Origin: Vombatus ursinus
Taxonomy: Eukaryota > Chordata > Mammalia > Diprotodontia > Vombatidae
Direction of reading: 5' to 3'
Assembly (NCBI RefSeq): GCF_900497805.2
Contig: NW_020954588.1
Location: 14,952,787 to 15,016,786 of the forward strand
DNA length: 64,000 nt
The position numbers and the translations under genes were made by a program. Positions 39,301-44,479 of the stretch are shown piece by piece. Positions within the stretch are counted from its first letter, which is position 1, and each line of letters starts with the position of its first letter. The notes under the pieces are model-generated. The model made no database searches. It saw only the letters and a list, made by a program, of their open reading frames with translations, and had not been told where the DNA came from.

Positions 39301-39338
39301 GGTTCAAAAGATCCCTCAAAAGAGATGAAAACCCTCAT
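208..39338 (-). CDS. ANKUB1: ANKUB1: ankyrin repeat and ubiquitin domain containing protein 1 (six coding exons, joined)
   Basis: The coding sequence joins 39338-39249, 25931-25788, 16678-16462, 8147-8033, 5491-4553 and 310-208 (1608 nt, 535 aa plus stop). Every intron is GT-AG and every phase fits. I recognise the protein from memory of the human sequence: it starts [16 protein letters not shown] and ends with [16 protein letters not shown] plus a short tail. Residues 1-80 look like a ubiquitin-like beta-grasp ([17 protein letters not shown] resembles the ubiquitin stretch after Lys48). Residues about 82-160 look like a second one ([19 protein letters not shown]). About 190-290 hold roughly three ankyrin repeats ([56 protein letters not shown]). 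A low-complexity, Ser/Lys-rich tail and a short C-terminal helix follow. The length is close to the human protein. The family has no well-established biochemical role that I know of, so any function in ubiquitin-related binding is inference. Confidence 0.95.
1059..1947 (+). mobile_element. Solo LTR of an endogenous retrovirus, class I-like
   Basis: It begins TG and ends CA and is flanked by the 4-bp target duplication GTAC (1055-1058 and 1948-1951). The 3' third matches the LTR at 26365-26977 in reverse orientation, including the polyadenylation neighbourhood and the U5 end. No internal retroviral region is present. A 4-bp duplication fits a gammaretrovirus-like (ERV1) integrase. It is an old fossil, visibly diverged from its relative. 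Confidence 0.75.
2836..2912 (+). mobile_element. L2 3' end
   Basis: It has the standard L2 terminal phrase (CTTTGTATC, CAGCACC, CACAGTGC) followed by tandem GAATT-type repeats. Confidence 0.6.
2928..3071 (+). mobile_element. MIR (CORE-SINE)
   Basis: It has the MIR core order: gtcact near 2975, TCAGTTTTCTCATCTGTAAA near 2996, then TCCTTTCAACTCTGAAA. Confidence 0.75.
3502..3689. mobile_element. Non-autonomous hAT (Charlie/MER5-like) element
   Basis: The terminal inverted repeats are CAGGAGTTGACAAACCACAG and, from the right end, CTGGAGTCAGCTAAC. The flanking octamers ACTTATTC and ACCTATGC agree at 6 of 8, as expected for a decayed hAT 8-bp target duplication. Confidence 0.65.
4462..4488. repeat. 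GAT/TGA trinucleotide microsatellite
   Basis: Eight or so GAT units in ANKUB1 intron 5, about 65 bp past the exon 5 donor. Confidence 0.9.
4553..5491 (-). CDS. ANKUB1: ANKUB1 coding exon 5 (large exon: ankyrin repeats and low-complexity tail)
   Basis: This 939-nt exon encodes residues 190-501 and two bases of Ser502. The acceptor is TTCCCACAG|GTACCAG and the donor GCAAG|GTATTT. It holds the three ankyrin-like repeats and then a basic, Gln/Ser-rich stretch with the motifs [18 protein letters not shown] and [17 protein letters not shown], ending [10 protein letters not shown]. The frame stays open past the donor to a stop at 4396 and gains a poly-Ser run from a microsatellite. That extension is not conserved and is read as intron. 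Confidence 0.95.
5700..5768. repeat. AT-rich TA/CA microsatellite
   Basis: Alternating TA and CA/TG units. Confidence 0.85.
6005..6312 (-). mobile_element. L2 3' segment
   Basis: On the plus strand it starts with the L2 antisense phrase CAACAAGCATTTATGAAGC, continues GCCCTCAAGGAGCTAACATTC, and ends with the TTGAAGGAAGCCAGGGAA block that, reversed, matches the sense L2 copy at 48 kb. Confidence 0.75.
6639..6780 (+). mobile_element. MAR1/WSINE-type tRNA-headed SINE
   Basis: It has the GCACCTAGGTGATATAGTGG head (tRNA A-box-like), the B-box-like GAGTTCAAATCC, the CORE tail GGGCAAGTCACTTAACCCC and an A tract. A 14-bp target duplication with one mismatch flanks it (6625-6638 and 6781-6794). Confidence 0.9.
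7008..7252 (-). mobile_element. SINE with BovB/RTE-like tail
   Basis: The plus strand begins GTTGTTGTTCAG and continues TTTTCTTGGCAAAGATACTG, a tail resembling RTE/BovB 3' ends. It then enters the CORE-SINE body in reverse and ends at the head CACCTAGCTTCCC. Confidence 0.9.
7630..7912. repeat. Long TA/CA/TG microsatellite
   Basis: About 280 bp of alternating purine-pyrimidine sequence. The open frames here are artefacts of the repeat. Confidence 0.9.
8033..8147 (-). CDS. ANKUB1: ANKUB1 coding exon 4
   Basis: This 115-nt exon starts with two bases that complete Gly151 and ends with two bases (AA) of Lys189. The acceptor is CTTCACCTAG|GAACAAC. The donor is CTCAA|GTATGG. The peptide [17 protein letters not shown] leads from the second ubiquitin-like fold into the ankyrin region. 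I chose the donor GTATGG over a GT five bases downstream because only it joins in frame to the next exon (LKYQKR). Confidence 0.93.
8438..8503 (-). mobile_element. SINE fragment (tail half)
   Basis: A poly-T run is followed by GTGAGGCAGTAGGGGTTAAG and GACTTGCCCAAGGTCACACA, the reverse of the MAR1-type tail. The head is missing. Confidence 0.75.
10507..12768 (-). mobile_element. HAL1-like (half-L1) retrotransposon with both ends and internal ORF1 deletion
   Basis: On the minus strand it begins AAGATGGCGGAGGGAAAG, runs through an L1-type CpG-containing 5' UTR (to about 12030) and an ORF1 start ([20 protein letters not shown]). A stretch resembling the ORF1 C-terminus follows ([10 protein letters not shown], then [15 protein letters not shown] near 11620), then about 1 kb of pyrimidine-rich 3' sequence and an A tract. 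No ORF2 is present. ORF1 jumps from the N-terminal DFEKQVK directly to the C-terminal part, so most of the coiled coil and RNA-binding domain are missing. The flanks CAGCCCTGATC (10496-10506) and CAGTGCTGATC (12769-12779) are an 11-bp target duplication with two mismatches. HAL1 families are known from opossum; assignment here is by structure only. Confidence 0.75.
13781..13803. repeat. GATT microsatellite
   Basis: Five to six GATT units. Confidence 0.9.
14256..14326 (+). mobile_element. SINE head fragment
   Basis: It has a short GTACAATGGATAGAG head and TAGCTGTGTGACC body and stops abruptly next to a MIR in the other direction. Confidence 0.55.
14327..14453 (-). mobile_element. MIR-type SINE
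   Basis: The plus strand carries the reverse MIR phrases ACAAATATTATCTCATTTGA and CCATTTTACAGTTGAGGAAA. Confidence 0.7.
14911..15151 (-). mobile_element. SINE with BovB/RTE-like tail
   Basis: GTTGTTGAGTCATGTCCAAC and CTTGGCAAAGATACTGGAG are followed by the reverse CORE body and the head CTACCTAGTTGCC. It is close to full length. Confidence 0.9.
15773..15990 (+). mobile_element. CORE-SINE (MIR/MAR1-like)
   Basis: Head GGCAGCTACGTGGTGCAATG, then CAAATCACTTAACCACTC, then CTTGTAAAATGAAGG, then GTAAAGCACTTTGCATAT. This longer form keeps the MIR 3' part. Confidence 0.75.
16462..16678 (-). CDS. ANKUB1: ANKUB1 coding exon 3
   Basis: This 217-nt exon encodes residues 79-150 plus one base of codon 151. 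The acceptor is a strong pyrimidine tract ending CACTTAG|AAAGAA. The donor is ATAG|GTACAG. The peptide runs from [15 protein letters not shown] to [14 protein letters not shown] and matches the second beta-grasp segment of the family. An open frame continues a little past the donor, but that part is intron. Confidence 0.93.
16826..17056 (-). mobile_element. MIR-type SINE
   Basis: The reverse MIR phrases (TTATCTCATTTGATCTTAAC, GGTGACTTGCCCAGAG) and a tRNA-like head region at the right end. Confidence 0.75.
17358..17382. repeat. CA microsatellite
   Basis: About a dozen CA units. Confidence 0.9.
17545..17705 (-). mobile_element. L2 3' segment
   Basis: The plus strand reads CAACAAGTATTTTTATG, then ACTGTGTTAGGAATAGGGGA, then GCCCTCAAGGAGCTTACATT, the reverse of the L2 3' end. 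Confidence 0.7.
18075..18220 (+). mobile_element. MAR1/WSINE-type SINE
   Basis: Full head GGGCAGCTAGGTGGCGTAGT, B-box-like GAGTTCAAATCC, CORE tail and A tract. An 8-bp target duplication AATCCCTG flanks it (18067-18074 and 18221-18228). Confidence 0.92.
18760..18830 (-). mobile_element. CR1/L3-like fragment
   Basis: The phrase CTGGAAGGGGCCTCAAGGAC followed by CATCTAGTCCAA is typical of amniote CR1/L3 relics. Confidence 0.4.
18937..19895 (+). mobile_element. L1, 3' part of ORF2 and first 3' segment
   Basis: It starts at TCTGATAAAGGCCTCAATTC, a fixed point of ORF2, and continues through the C-terminal region ([29 protein letters not shown]). A first copy of the 3' UTR phrase (CTGTTCTCAGCAATACAATG) is followed by about 150 bp I cannot match to L1. 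Confidence 0.85.
19896..20300 (+). mobile_element. Second L1 3' end, directly downstream
   Basis: It restarts with GATAGACTTAGCCCTTCTC, repeats the 3' UTR phrase (CTCATGATGGAAAATGCTAT), includes ATCAAAGCATACTATTTGC and ends in an AT-rich tail. It could be a 5'-truncated second L1 or a duplication of the 3' end. Confidence 0.7.
20793..21567. mobile_element. Non-autonomous hAT transposon with perfect 8-bp target duplication
   Basis: The left end CATAGATTCCCAAAGTGGGC and the reversed right end CAGAGGTTCCCAAAGTTATT form imperfect inverted repeats. The octamer GCCTGGAC occurs immediately outside both ends (20785-20792 and 21568-21575). A reverse SINE is nested at 21361-21512. I recall a similar internal sequence as an old mammalian hAT family but cannot name it. 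Confidence 0.82.
21361..21512 (-). mobile_element. MAR1/WSINE-type SINE nested in hAT
   Basis: Poly-T, then GGTGAGGCAATCAGGGTTAA, then the reverse CORE body, ending GCCACTTAGCTGTCCC. It inserted into a T-rich part of the hAT element. Confidence 0.88.
21956..22129. mobile_element. hAT-type MITE with long inverted repeats
   Basis: The left end CAGGGGTGGGGAACCTGCGG and the reversed right end GGGGAACCTGCGGCCTCAAG pair over more than 30 bp. The outermost right bases are missing, and the left octamer GCTCAAAC survives only as AAAC on the right. The whole 170 bp could fold as a hairpin. Confidence 0.75.
22233..22432 (+). mobile_element. MIR
   Basis: ACTTGGGTTCAAATCTTCCC, then GCAAGTCACCTAACCTCA, then GAAGTATTTTCTGGATCTA, in MIR order. 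Confidence 0.75.
22586..22742 (+). mobile_element. MAR1/WSINE-type SINE
   Basis: Head, B-box-like GAGTTCAAATTC, CORE tail and A-rich end. A perfect 12-bp target duplication AACTGGTAAAGG flanks it (22574-22585 and 22743-22754). Confidence 0.92.
23800..24001. mobile_element. hAT-type MITE (mammal-wide family)
   Basis: The phrases GGGGTCCATGAACTTAGATG and TTCACTAACTTCTAACTGAA, ending in AACCCCTG, match a family I recall from placental genomes. The same phrases occur in reverse at 45585-45782. Confidence 0.65.
25788..25931 (-). CDS. ANKUB1: ANKUB1 coding exon 2
   Basis: This 144-nt exon is phase 0 at both ends and encodes residues 31-78, beginning [19 protein letters not shown] and ending LKCLVK. 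The acceptor is TTTAAAG|GAT and the donor AAG|GTATGA. It completes the first ubiquitin-like domain. The acceptor's pyrimidine tract is interrupted by A residues, so it is weaker than the others, but protein conservation leaves little doubt. Confidence 0.93.
26365..26977 (-). mobile_element. Solo LTR, same family as 1059-1947
   Basis: It begins TG and ends CA and is flanked by GTAC on both sides (26361-26364 and 26978-26981). On the minus strand the order is U3, an AATAAA signal near 26490, then U5. It sits in ANKUB1 intron 1 in the sense direction. It contains an internal partial tandem repeat of U3 that the copy at 1059 lacks. It is a fossil with no internal region. Confidence 0.8.
27290..27620 (-). 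mobile_element. L2 internal segment
   Basis: The plus strand carries GGAGGGCATTCCAGGCATGG and GGGCCAGATTGTATAGAAC, reversed L2 3'-coding/UTR phrases. Confidence 0.65.
27625..28335 (+). mobile_element. L1 ORF2 fragment (reverse transcriptase region)
   Basis: It includes TTTGCAGATGATATGATGGT, the codons around the RT active-site ADD motif, and CTGCCAAGACAAATCCAGG further on. The reading frame is broken. It continues at 28645 after two SINE insertions and loss of an intervening ORF2 stretch. Confidence 0.8.
28340..28600 (-). mobile_element. SINE with BovB/RTE-like tail, nested in L1
   Basis: GTTGTTGTTCAGTCATTTTT, then CAGTCGTGTCTGACTC, then CTTGGCAGAGATACTGGAG, then the reverse CORE body ending CACCACCTAGCTGCC. 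Confidence 0.92.
28610..28641 (-). mobile_element. Short SINE tail fragment
   Basis: Poly-T plus GGTGAGGCAATTGAGGTTAA, with the rest missing. Confidence 0.55.
28645..29035 (+). mobile_element. L1 ORF2 C-terminal fragment
   Basis: It starts at TCTGATAAAGGCCTCATTTC and runs to CTTTTGACCCAGTAATGCTG. It is collinear with the L1 copies at 18.9 and 30.6 kb. Confidence 0.85.
29250..29470 (-). mobile_element. MIR-type SINE
   Basis: TTTATATAGCACTCTCTGGT, then GTAAAGTGCTTTGCTCACA, then TTACTTGGCCATGATCAC in reverse MIR order. Confidence 0.7.
30090..30175 (-). mobile_element. MIR/L2-type fragment
   Basis: GTGCCTACTATGTACCAAGT and AAAGTGCTTTACAAAAATTA. Confidence 0.5.
30591..31684 (+). mobile_element. 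L1, 5'-truncated, ORF2 C-terminus and 3' UTR
   Basis: An open frame at 30807-31325 encodes the ORF2 C-terminal domain: [36 protein letters not shown] and [20 protein letters not shown], close to the human L1 order. The 3' UTR and A-rich tail follow. A 14-bp target duplication with one mismatch (AAAAATCTCTCCTA left, AAAAATCCCTCCTA right) flanks it. The long intact frame suggests a fairly young copy. Confidence 0.92.
32585..32955 (-). mobile_element. L2 internal segment
   Basis: GAATGTAAGACAGCTTTTCC and GAAACCTTTCCGGAAAGAG lie in an antisense L2-like order. The match is loose. Confidence 0.5.
32963..33190 (-). mobile_element. RTE-type repeat
   Basis: Reverse of the family at 36426 and 45059: the plus strand starts TTTGTCCTTTGTTCTCTAAG and continues GGACCATGACATCTGGGAAG. 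Confidence 0.65.
33595..34285 (-). mobile_element. L2 with reverse transcriptase remnants
   Basis: On the minus strand the broken frame shows [16 protein letters not shown] and HLYADDPSF, typical of the CR1/L2 RT region (the YADD core of the active site). A plus-strand SINE is nested at 33838-33952. Confidence 0.75.
33838..33952 (+). mobile_element. MAR1/WSINE-type SINE, head-truncated, nested in L2
   Basis: AATAGAGCACCAGCCCTAGA, GAGTTCAAATCTAGCC and the CORE tail. The first 25 or so bases are missing. Confidence 0.87.
34296..34485 (+). mobile_element. L2 fragment
   Basis: GGCAAATGGAATGCACTCCC and CTTCTCAATGAAGCCTTTCA follow the sense L2 order. Confidence 0.6.
35255..35385 (+). mobile_element. 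L2 3' end
   Basis: CTTCCTGAGGGCAGGTATTC, then GTGCCTGGCACATAGTAGGG, then TTAATAAATTGCTTACTGAT. Confidence 0.82.
36055..36425 (+). mobile_element. L2, left part
   Basis: CCTCCTAATTGGTTTCCTTG and AATCTGGCATTTCCAGGCCT belong to the L2 body. It appears to continue at 36600-36790 beyond an inserted RTE-type repeat. Confidence 0.65.
36426..36597 (+). mobile_element. RTE-type repeat with AAC tail, nested in L2
   Basis: CCAGTCATTTTGATCTATAT, then TCACCTTCCTGATGTCATGG, then AACAACAACAG. The same family is at 45059 and, reversed, at 32963. Confidence 0.7.
36600..36790 (+). mobile_element. L2, right part
   Basis: CCCTTCCTGGAGCCTTCCTT and CTTTCATGACATTCTATCTC resemble the L2 3' region. Confidence 0.55.
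37118..37368 (+). mobile_element. SINE with BovB/RTE-like tail, full length
   Basis: Head GGGCAGCTAAAGTGGCACAG, CORE, then GAAGGAAATGGCAAATTATT and GTATCTTTGCCAAGAAAAC, ending in AACAACAATAACA. It shows the whole composite in sense: tRNA-like head, CORE, RTE-like tail. Confidence 0.92.
37565..37850 (-). mobile_element. L2 3' end split by a SINE
   Basis: ATCCAACAAACATTTAATTA lies before the SINE and GGTCCTGTCTTTCAAGAACT after it; together they match the reversed L2 3' end. Confidence 0.65.
37634..37807 (+). mobile_element. MAR1/WSINE-type SINE nested in L2
   Basis: GGGCAGCTAGGTGGTGTCAT head, CORE tail and A-rich end. The target duplication TAAGATGG lies at 37626-37633 and 37808-37815. Confidence 0.9.
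38842..39055 (+). mobile_element. CORE-SINE (MIR-like)
   Basis: AGGCAACTAGATGGTGCCAT, then GACCCTGGGCAAATCACTTA, then TCAGTTTCCTCGTGTATAAA. It ends about 190 bp before the ANKUB1 first-coding-exon donor. Confidence 0.75.
39249..39338 (-). CDS. ANKUB1: ANKUB1 first coding exon
   Basis: It encodes residues 1-30, from ATG to the Lys before the donor. The donor reads AAG|GTAAGT. Upstream on the minus strand a run of T followed by AAACAG|GC at 39350 looks like a splice acceptor 11 nt before the ATG. The exon therefore probably begins at 39349 and is preceded by a non-coding exon that I could not locate. The segment is the first two strands of the N-terminal ubiquitin-like fold. Confidence 0.92.
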
Positions 39339-40431
39339 TTTATAATTGCCTGTTTAAAAAAAAAATCCAAAAGATCTTGCTGAGCTAACAAAACACACTT
39401 GCAAAAGTCTTCCTTTGCACAATTGAGGGCAAAAATGATAGGCAGCTGCAGCTATAAATATCTCACCACAAAGCCTAGCTTCTCTTCCAGGAGAAGGACT
39501 GATTTGCCAAGGAAAGTCCCACAGTACCAGGCGACTGCAGACAGTAGTTACATTGTGCTCGGGTATACCAAAGAGAGTAGGCTAAAACCATCCTGTGCTC
39601 AGATTAAGAGAAACAACTACATTCTCACTGGTGAAGGCAAGTCTGAACCACCTTCTAGCACACAAATACCAGGACTGCCTGCTCAAATCTCACCAATATT
39701 ATAAGTGACACCTACTTGTTCTTAGCTTCCTACTTGCTGGTGGAGAGCAGAAAGCTGATTACCAAATCCTTGGAGATGGGAGGGTATGTGCCAGCCATCA
39801 GGATAATCCTCTGTTGATTTTGTTGACTGGGGCAATCCTTAAAGTACTCTGTAAATAACTCTGAACCAAAGCATTCTAGTTTCCATAACAACTTTGCACA
39901 CTTCTTTCCGGGATGACATTTCTAAGCTTGTTTTTTGCAGAGGGCAGAACAGTGACGCCTTACACCAAGGAGATGAATGTGTGGGCCAATGATTCTATTG
40001 TTTCCTCTGCCCATCTCTGCACAATGGAAGCTGCCATTTAATAACAATATTACTCTGTGTTTCCTCCTGCACTTTTCTGGATGGTTCAGTATTTATAAGA
40101 CTTAGTACACTGTACCATTGTTATCTCATTCATCTTCAGAACCCTCCGGTAATGTTAATAGAAAGTGTTTTCAACTCTATTGTATAAAGAACCAAGAAAC
40201 AAAGCAAAGCTAGGGAGTTACCCAGGCTTATAGACAGTAAATAAATGCTATTTGTTAGAATTAATGCTTGGACCTATTGCATACCTGGAAGGTTTAGTAT
40301 TGAAAGAAGGTTAGACTCTTGAGTAGGCCTTCAAAGGAAAACACATGGAATAGATAAGCAATGTATATTAAATTATCTGACAGCTGATTATTTTCAGGGA
40401 ATTTACTATTAAGAATTATATACATAGGTAA

Positions 40432-40759
40432 TCATTCACTGACAGCTAGAAACTGCACTCTCTGGGTCTTAAAGTCACAGTAAAGGGGATAAAATCATTA
40501 AGGTTTAAGTGGGTTATTGGGTCAAATTCTTTCGGGCAGGACCCACATGTTGTGATTTTGGGATTCCAGCACCCCAACCTCTAGACCTCATCACTAGCAC
40601 TTTTATAAGTTAGCTACGGCAGTCTCAGAGAGCAAGAAAAGATTATTTCCTTATTGGTGATAATGAGAATAGCTATTTCTTTCCTACCTCACAGATAATT
40701 GCCCTTCTTCCTGGTTCTGACAACATGAAAGCACCTTCAGCATGAGATGAATGAAAATC
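40432..40759. mobile_element. 328-bp insertion carrying an inverted copy of 42153-42394
   Basis: A perfect 16-bp direct repeat, TTATATACATAGGTAA, lies at 40416-40431 and 40760-40775. From about 40521 to the right end the insert is the reverse complement of 42394-42153 with about three differences (one indel, two substitutions). It spans the junction between the LTR end (about 75 bp) and the flanking repeat. The first 89 bp have no partner I can see. There is no A tail at either end. Confidence 0.75.
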
Positions 40760-41076
40760 TTATATACATAGGTAAATGCTTTAAGGATTAAGTGACCTAA
40801 GTCATGTACTCAAGACCTTCATTTTAATATAGCCTACCTCCCAGGGTGTTGATCAATCAGAATTGATTGGCATCTCTTGGGAACACCTACTCTACAAAGG
40901 GCATATAACCCTGTACCCCCAAATCCCAAATTAAGCCAGTTCTGAACTGACCCCCTTGGGAGGGTGCAGCTCTGGACTATAACTCCCATACCATACACAT
41001 CAAGCCAGTTTGAGAGAAATAAAAACATGGACACATGCCCTAATCCATTTGTCTCTTTCTTAGAACAAACTCTATT

Positions 41077-41093
41077 GGGGGGGGGGGGGGGGG
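41077..41093 (+). repeat. G17 homopolymer
   Basis: An uninterrupted run of 17 G. Confidence 0.9.
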
Positions 41094-42152
41094 AGACGAC
41101 ACAATCTATGCACCTTTATACTTCTAAAAAAATCTTTTTGTTTTTCTTTTTCTCCCACATCACACAGAGATTGGAAGGAGACAGAAAAATCTCTTTAATG
41201 ATTGGGAATACAACATTTTGGTAATCATTTTATTCCTATAGGTCATAGGAATAGATCATAAATATATCTTGCCTGCTTTGACATCAAAACTCAAACCGGT
41301 ATTTTCCTTCAGCATTCTAAATATAAAACATTTTGCTTTTCTTTAAAAATCACATGCAGGTCCTTCAGATATGAAATAGACAATTCTCCTTATCCTCATT
41401 GTACATAGGAGCTATAATCCAGGCTCTGGCATTTATTAATTCAATAACATTGGGCAAGAGAAGAGAAGGGAATAAGTATTTATTAGACATTTACAATGTG
41501 TTAGAGACTGTACTCAAATCCTTACCAATACTATATCATTTGAGTTACTTAATAGCTTACATTTATATAATGCTTGAAAGAAATTAATATTATATTATTA
41601 TATTGGTAACTAATAATTAATTTGTGATCCATCCTTTTTCCTCTTATTTCCTCCAGAAAAGGTCAGTCAGCCTCTGAAGGGCATGGCTGAGTGGTGAAAT
41701 TGCTCCTAGACCTCAAGGCTAATAGGTGGGACCCCACCCAAGTAGGATACCTAATTTCTCCTTAGAGTATAAACAGAATTCAAGTTTAGGCCAGCCTTTG
41801 CCTGGAGGAAGTGCTTGAGTGCCAGCATTAGAGTTATGGGTAACTCAGCTCTTGTAGGAGAAAACTAGTTAGAGAGGTGTGGATGGAGACGGCTTCAGCT
41901 TGCCCAGATGCCTTGAAGCTGCTGAGTCTCCAGATCAAACAGGAATTGCTGAAGATTTTTTAGCCCTTCTCCTTATTAAAAGTCCACCAATCGGGGCTGA
42001 TTTTCACTAGACAGGGAAGTTCCCTTTCAAAAGGGATTTTTAAGGCATTTCAGGACCTTCCTTGGCTTCTTTTGTTATTACTGACCATCAATTTATTGAT
42101 TGCCAGCTAGCCTAATTAGTAAATTGATTATTAATTACCCAGAAACTCTGTC

Positions 42153-42394
42153 AAGATTTTCATTCATCTCATGCTGAAGGTGCTTTCATGTTGTCAGAAC
42201 CAGGAAGAAGGGCAATTATCTGTGAGGTAGGAAAGAAATAGCTATTCTCATTACCACCAATAAGGAAATAATCTTTTCTTGCTCTCTGAGACTGCTGTAG
42301 CTAACTTATAAAAGTGCTAGTGATGAGGTCTAGAGGTTAGGGGTGCTGGAATCCCAAAATCACAACATGTGGGTCCTGCCCGAAAGAATTTGAC
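42153..42394. repeat. Right arm of inverted repeat (partner 40521-40761)
   Basis: This is the likely source of the insertion at 40432-40759. The arms are separated by about 1.4 kb, and identity is about 98-99 percent by eye. Confidence 0.85.
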
Positions 42395-42882
42395 CGAAGC
42401 TTTCTTTCAGCCAAAAAACAAGGCTTATTGAAGATCCGCCGTATTAGCCAGAGTCTTAAGGAATCTGAGCATCTGTGAGCAATTGGCTAGATTGTAAAAA
42501 TCTGAGCAGTGGCTAGATTTAAGAATCTAAGAAGTGGCTAGATTTTAGGAATCTAAGCACCTTATTGGAAACAAGATGGACCTTATATACAGAAAGACTA
42601 TGGGACGGATCTAGGAGTGGCCAAGTAGTCTATGAGGCAATAGAACTACAGGGGTGGTCAAGGGACAATGGAGCCTAGATAGGATTAAGGGTGGGAAGTG
42701 GGGGGGGGGGACACCATAGGGAGGTCTAGGCTAGGGTAAGGGTACAGAGAATTGGGAGAGTGAGTGTAGCCACAAAGAAAGGCCACTTGATGGGATTACA
42801 GCCTCAGGGGAACTCCAGAGATAAGGCTGAGTGGGAAAGTCCAGGATTTTTCCTTTTTGGGGTCTAGCTCCCATCCTGATCA
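42321..42882 (-). mobile_element. Solo LTR, related family
   Basis: It begins TG and ends CA with target duplication CTAG (42317-42320 and 42883-42886). The U5 end (GAGGTCTAGAGGTT on the plus strand) is shared with the other two LTRs, but U3 differs. It has split a pre-existing repeat whose uninterrupted paralogue is at 44480-44751. It lies about 3 kb upstream of the first coding exon and in the sense direction. Confidence 0.8.
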
Positions 42883-44404
42883 CTAGCACAGGTTTCCAGT
42901 CTGGTGTTCCCATACTGGTTCTTATACTAGAGAGTTTATGGTAGAAAGAATGAGGGGAAATGAAAGAGTCAGAGGAGATTTCTTTATGGCTAAACACCAT
43001 CTCCCTTGGAAGCCTGGTTTCCTAGGTGGCATCCTTTTTGTGTCTGTTCTGTGTTTTGTGTGGCCCTGGGAAGAGTCTTGGGCAATGGATGGTACTACAA
43101 GCTGCTTGTGTCTTAAGGCAAAGCATACACCTATACAACTCACCAGAAATAATGCTATGGCACAAGATCAGAGAGAACTGCATCTTTTAAAAACATATTT
43201 TTGAGTACTTCTGTATTTTTTTTTTCAGGTATACCTGTACCTGAAGCGTTGAGACCCTTTGCAGTCAAAGGTTATAGGACTTTTGCAGGTCTTTGCAGCA
43301 ACCCATAGAGTAGAGCACATATTATTATACTCATTTTATTATCTATAATACAGCATAATGTTATCCTATATTACCTATTTATTCTCTATTTTACCTATAA
43401 TATCCTAGATATTTATTATCTATATTATCTATAATGTCCTAGAAATTTATTATCTATATTATTCTATATTATCCTTATTAATCCTTATCATCCTTATTTT
43501 ATGAGGAAACAGTGCCCTTAAGTTCAGTGAGGCAGCTATAGTTTTGGGCTTTTGAAATGTTAAAGTTTAGACTGTTACTCATCTTTCAGTCTGAGGAGTC
43601 CAGGGCAAGCTCTATGCTGCTACTTAACTTCCTTGAGCATCAGTTTATTTGTTTATGAAATTGAGATAAAATCACTTACCTAATAATATATATGAATAGT
43701 CTTGCTGTGTAAGTGGATTGTTATTATTATTATTATTGTTATATCCAAGCTGCTTCAAACTCCAAAATTACATCGCTCCCCTAATCAAATCCCCCACTCC
43801 CTCAGTGCTGCTGTCTTATTTCATGTTAGCAGGAGAGCCAATCCATTGAACTATTTTGTGCAAATTTATAAATGAGTTAAAATTCATTGTAAATTATATA
43901 GGAATGGCAGCAATTTGTGCATAGCTACAAGAATTCAGGACAAAAGTAACCAATGCTACTCTTCCCCTTCAGGATAGCTAGTAAAGTATCAGGGTAATTT
44001 GCTTATCCCTGGCACTAACAGCCTGAGATTTCATAGGAGCATAAAGGAATATATTCATGTTAAACTAAATATCGGTCTTGGGACAATTCCCATTGAAAAA
44101 GAAATGAAGAAGTCAAAAAAGTAGATTTAACCTAAGGGACTGGCACAGTGTGACTTTGGGCTCTGACTCACAAAAGAGCTGAAATACACTTTTGCCAATC
44201 GCCTCGCTGCCACCCCCCCCAAAAGAAAGCTGAAATAACTGAGTCTATGGGCAGGCTCATAAAAGAACAATAAACACTTGCTTTTGCTAAATAAACAGCT
44301 TAGTCACCATTCAGTAGAGAAGCAGCAAATGGAAGCTCAGTGGAGAAAATAGCCCAGACTATCATATCAATAGCTCCTTGGAGGAAAGTATGAAATTAAA
44401 AATA

Positions 44405-44479
44405 AAGGAAGAAACAATATTATTTAGCATTTACTATGTGCCAAAGACTGTGTTAAGTGCTGGGGAAATGAAAGTAAAG
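44405..44479 (-). mobile_element. L2 3' end, left part
   Basis: TTTACTATGTGCCAAAGACT and AAGTGCTGGGGAAATG, the reversed L2 3' end. It resumes at 44763 (CCATCAAAGAACTTATATTC) after an insertion. Confidence 0.7.

Noticed and set aside
40840-41010. LTR-like patch (inverted CCAAT, TATAA-like, AATAAAAAC)
   Set aside because: I found no TG/CA ends or target duplication, and no relative in the window.
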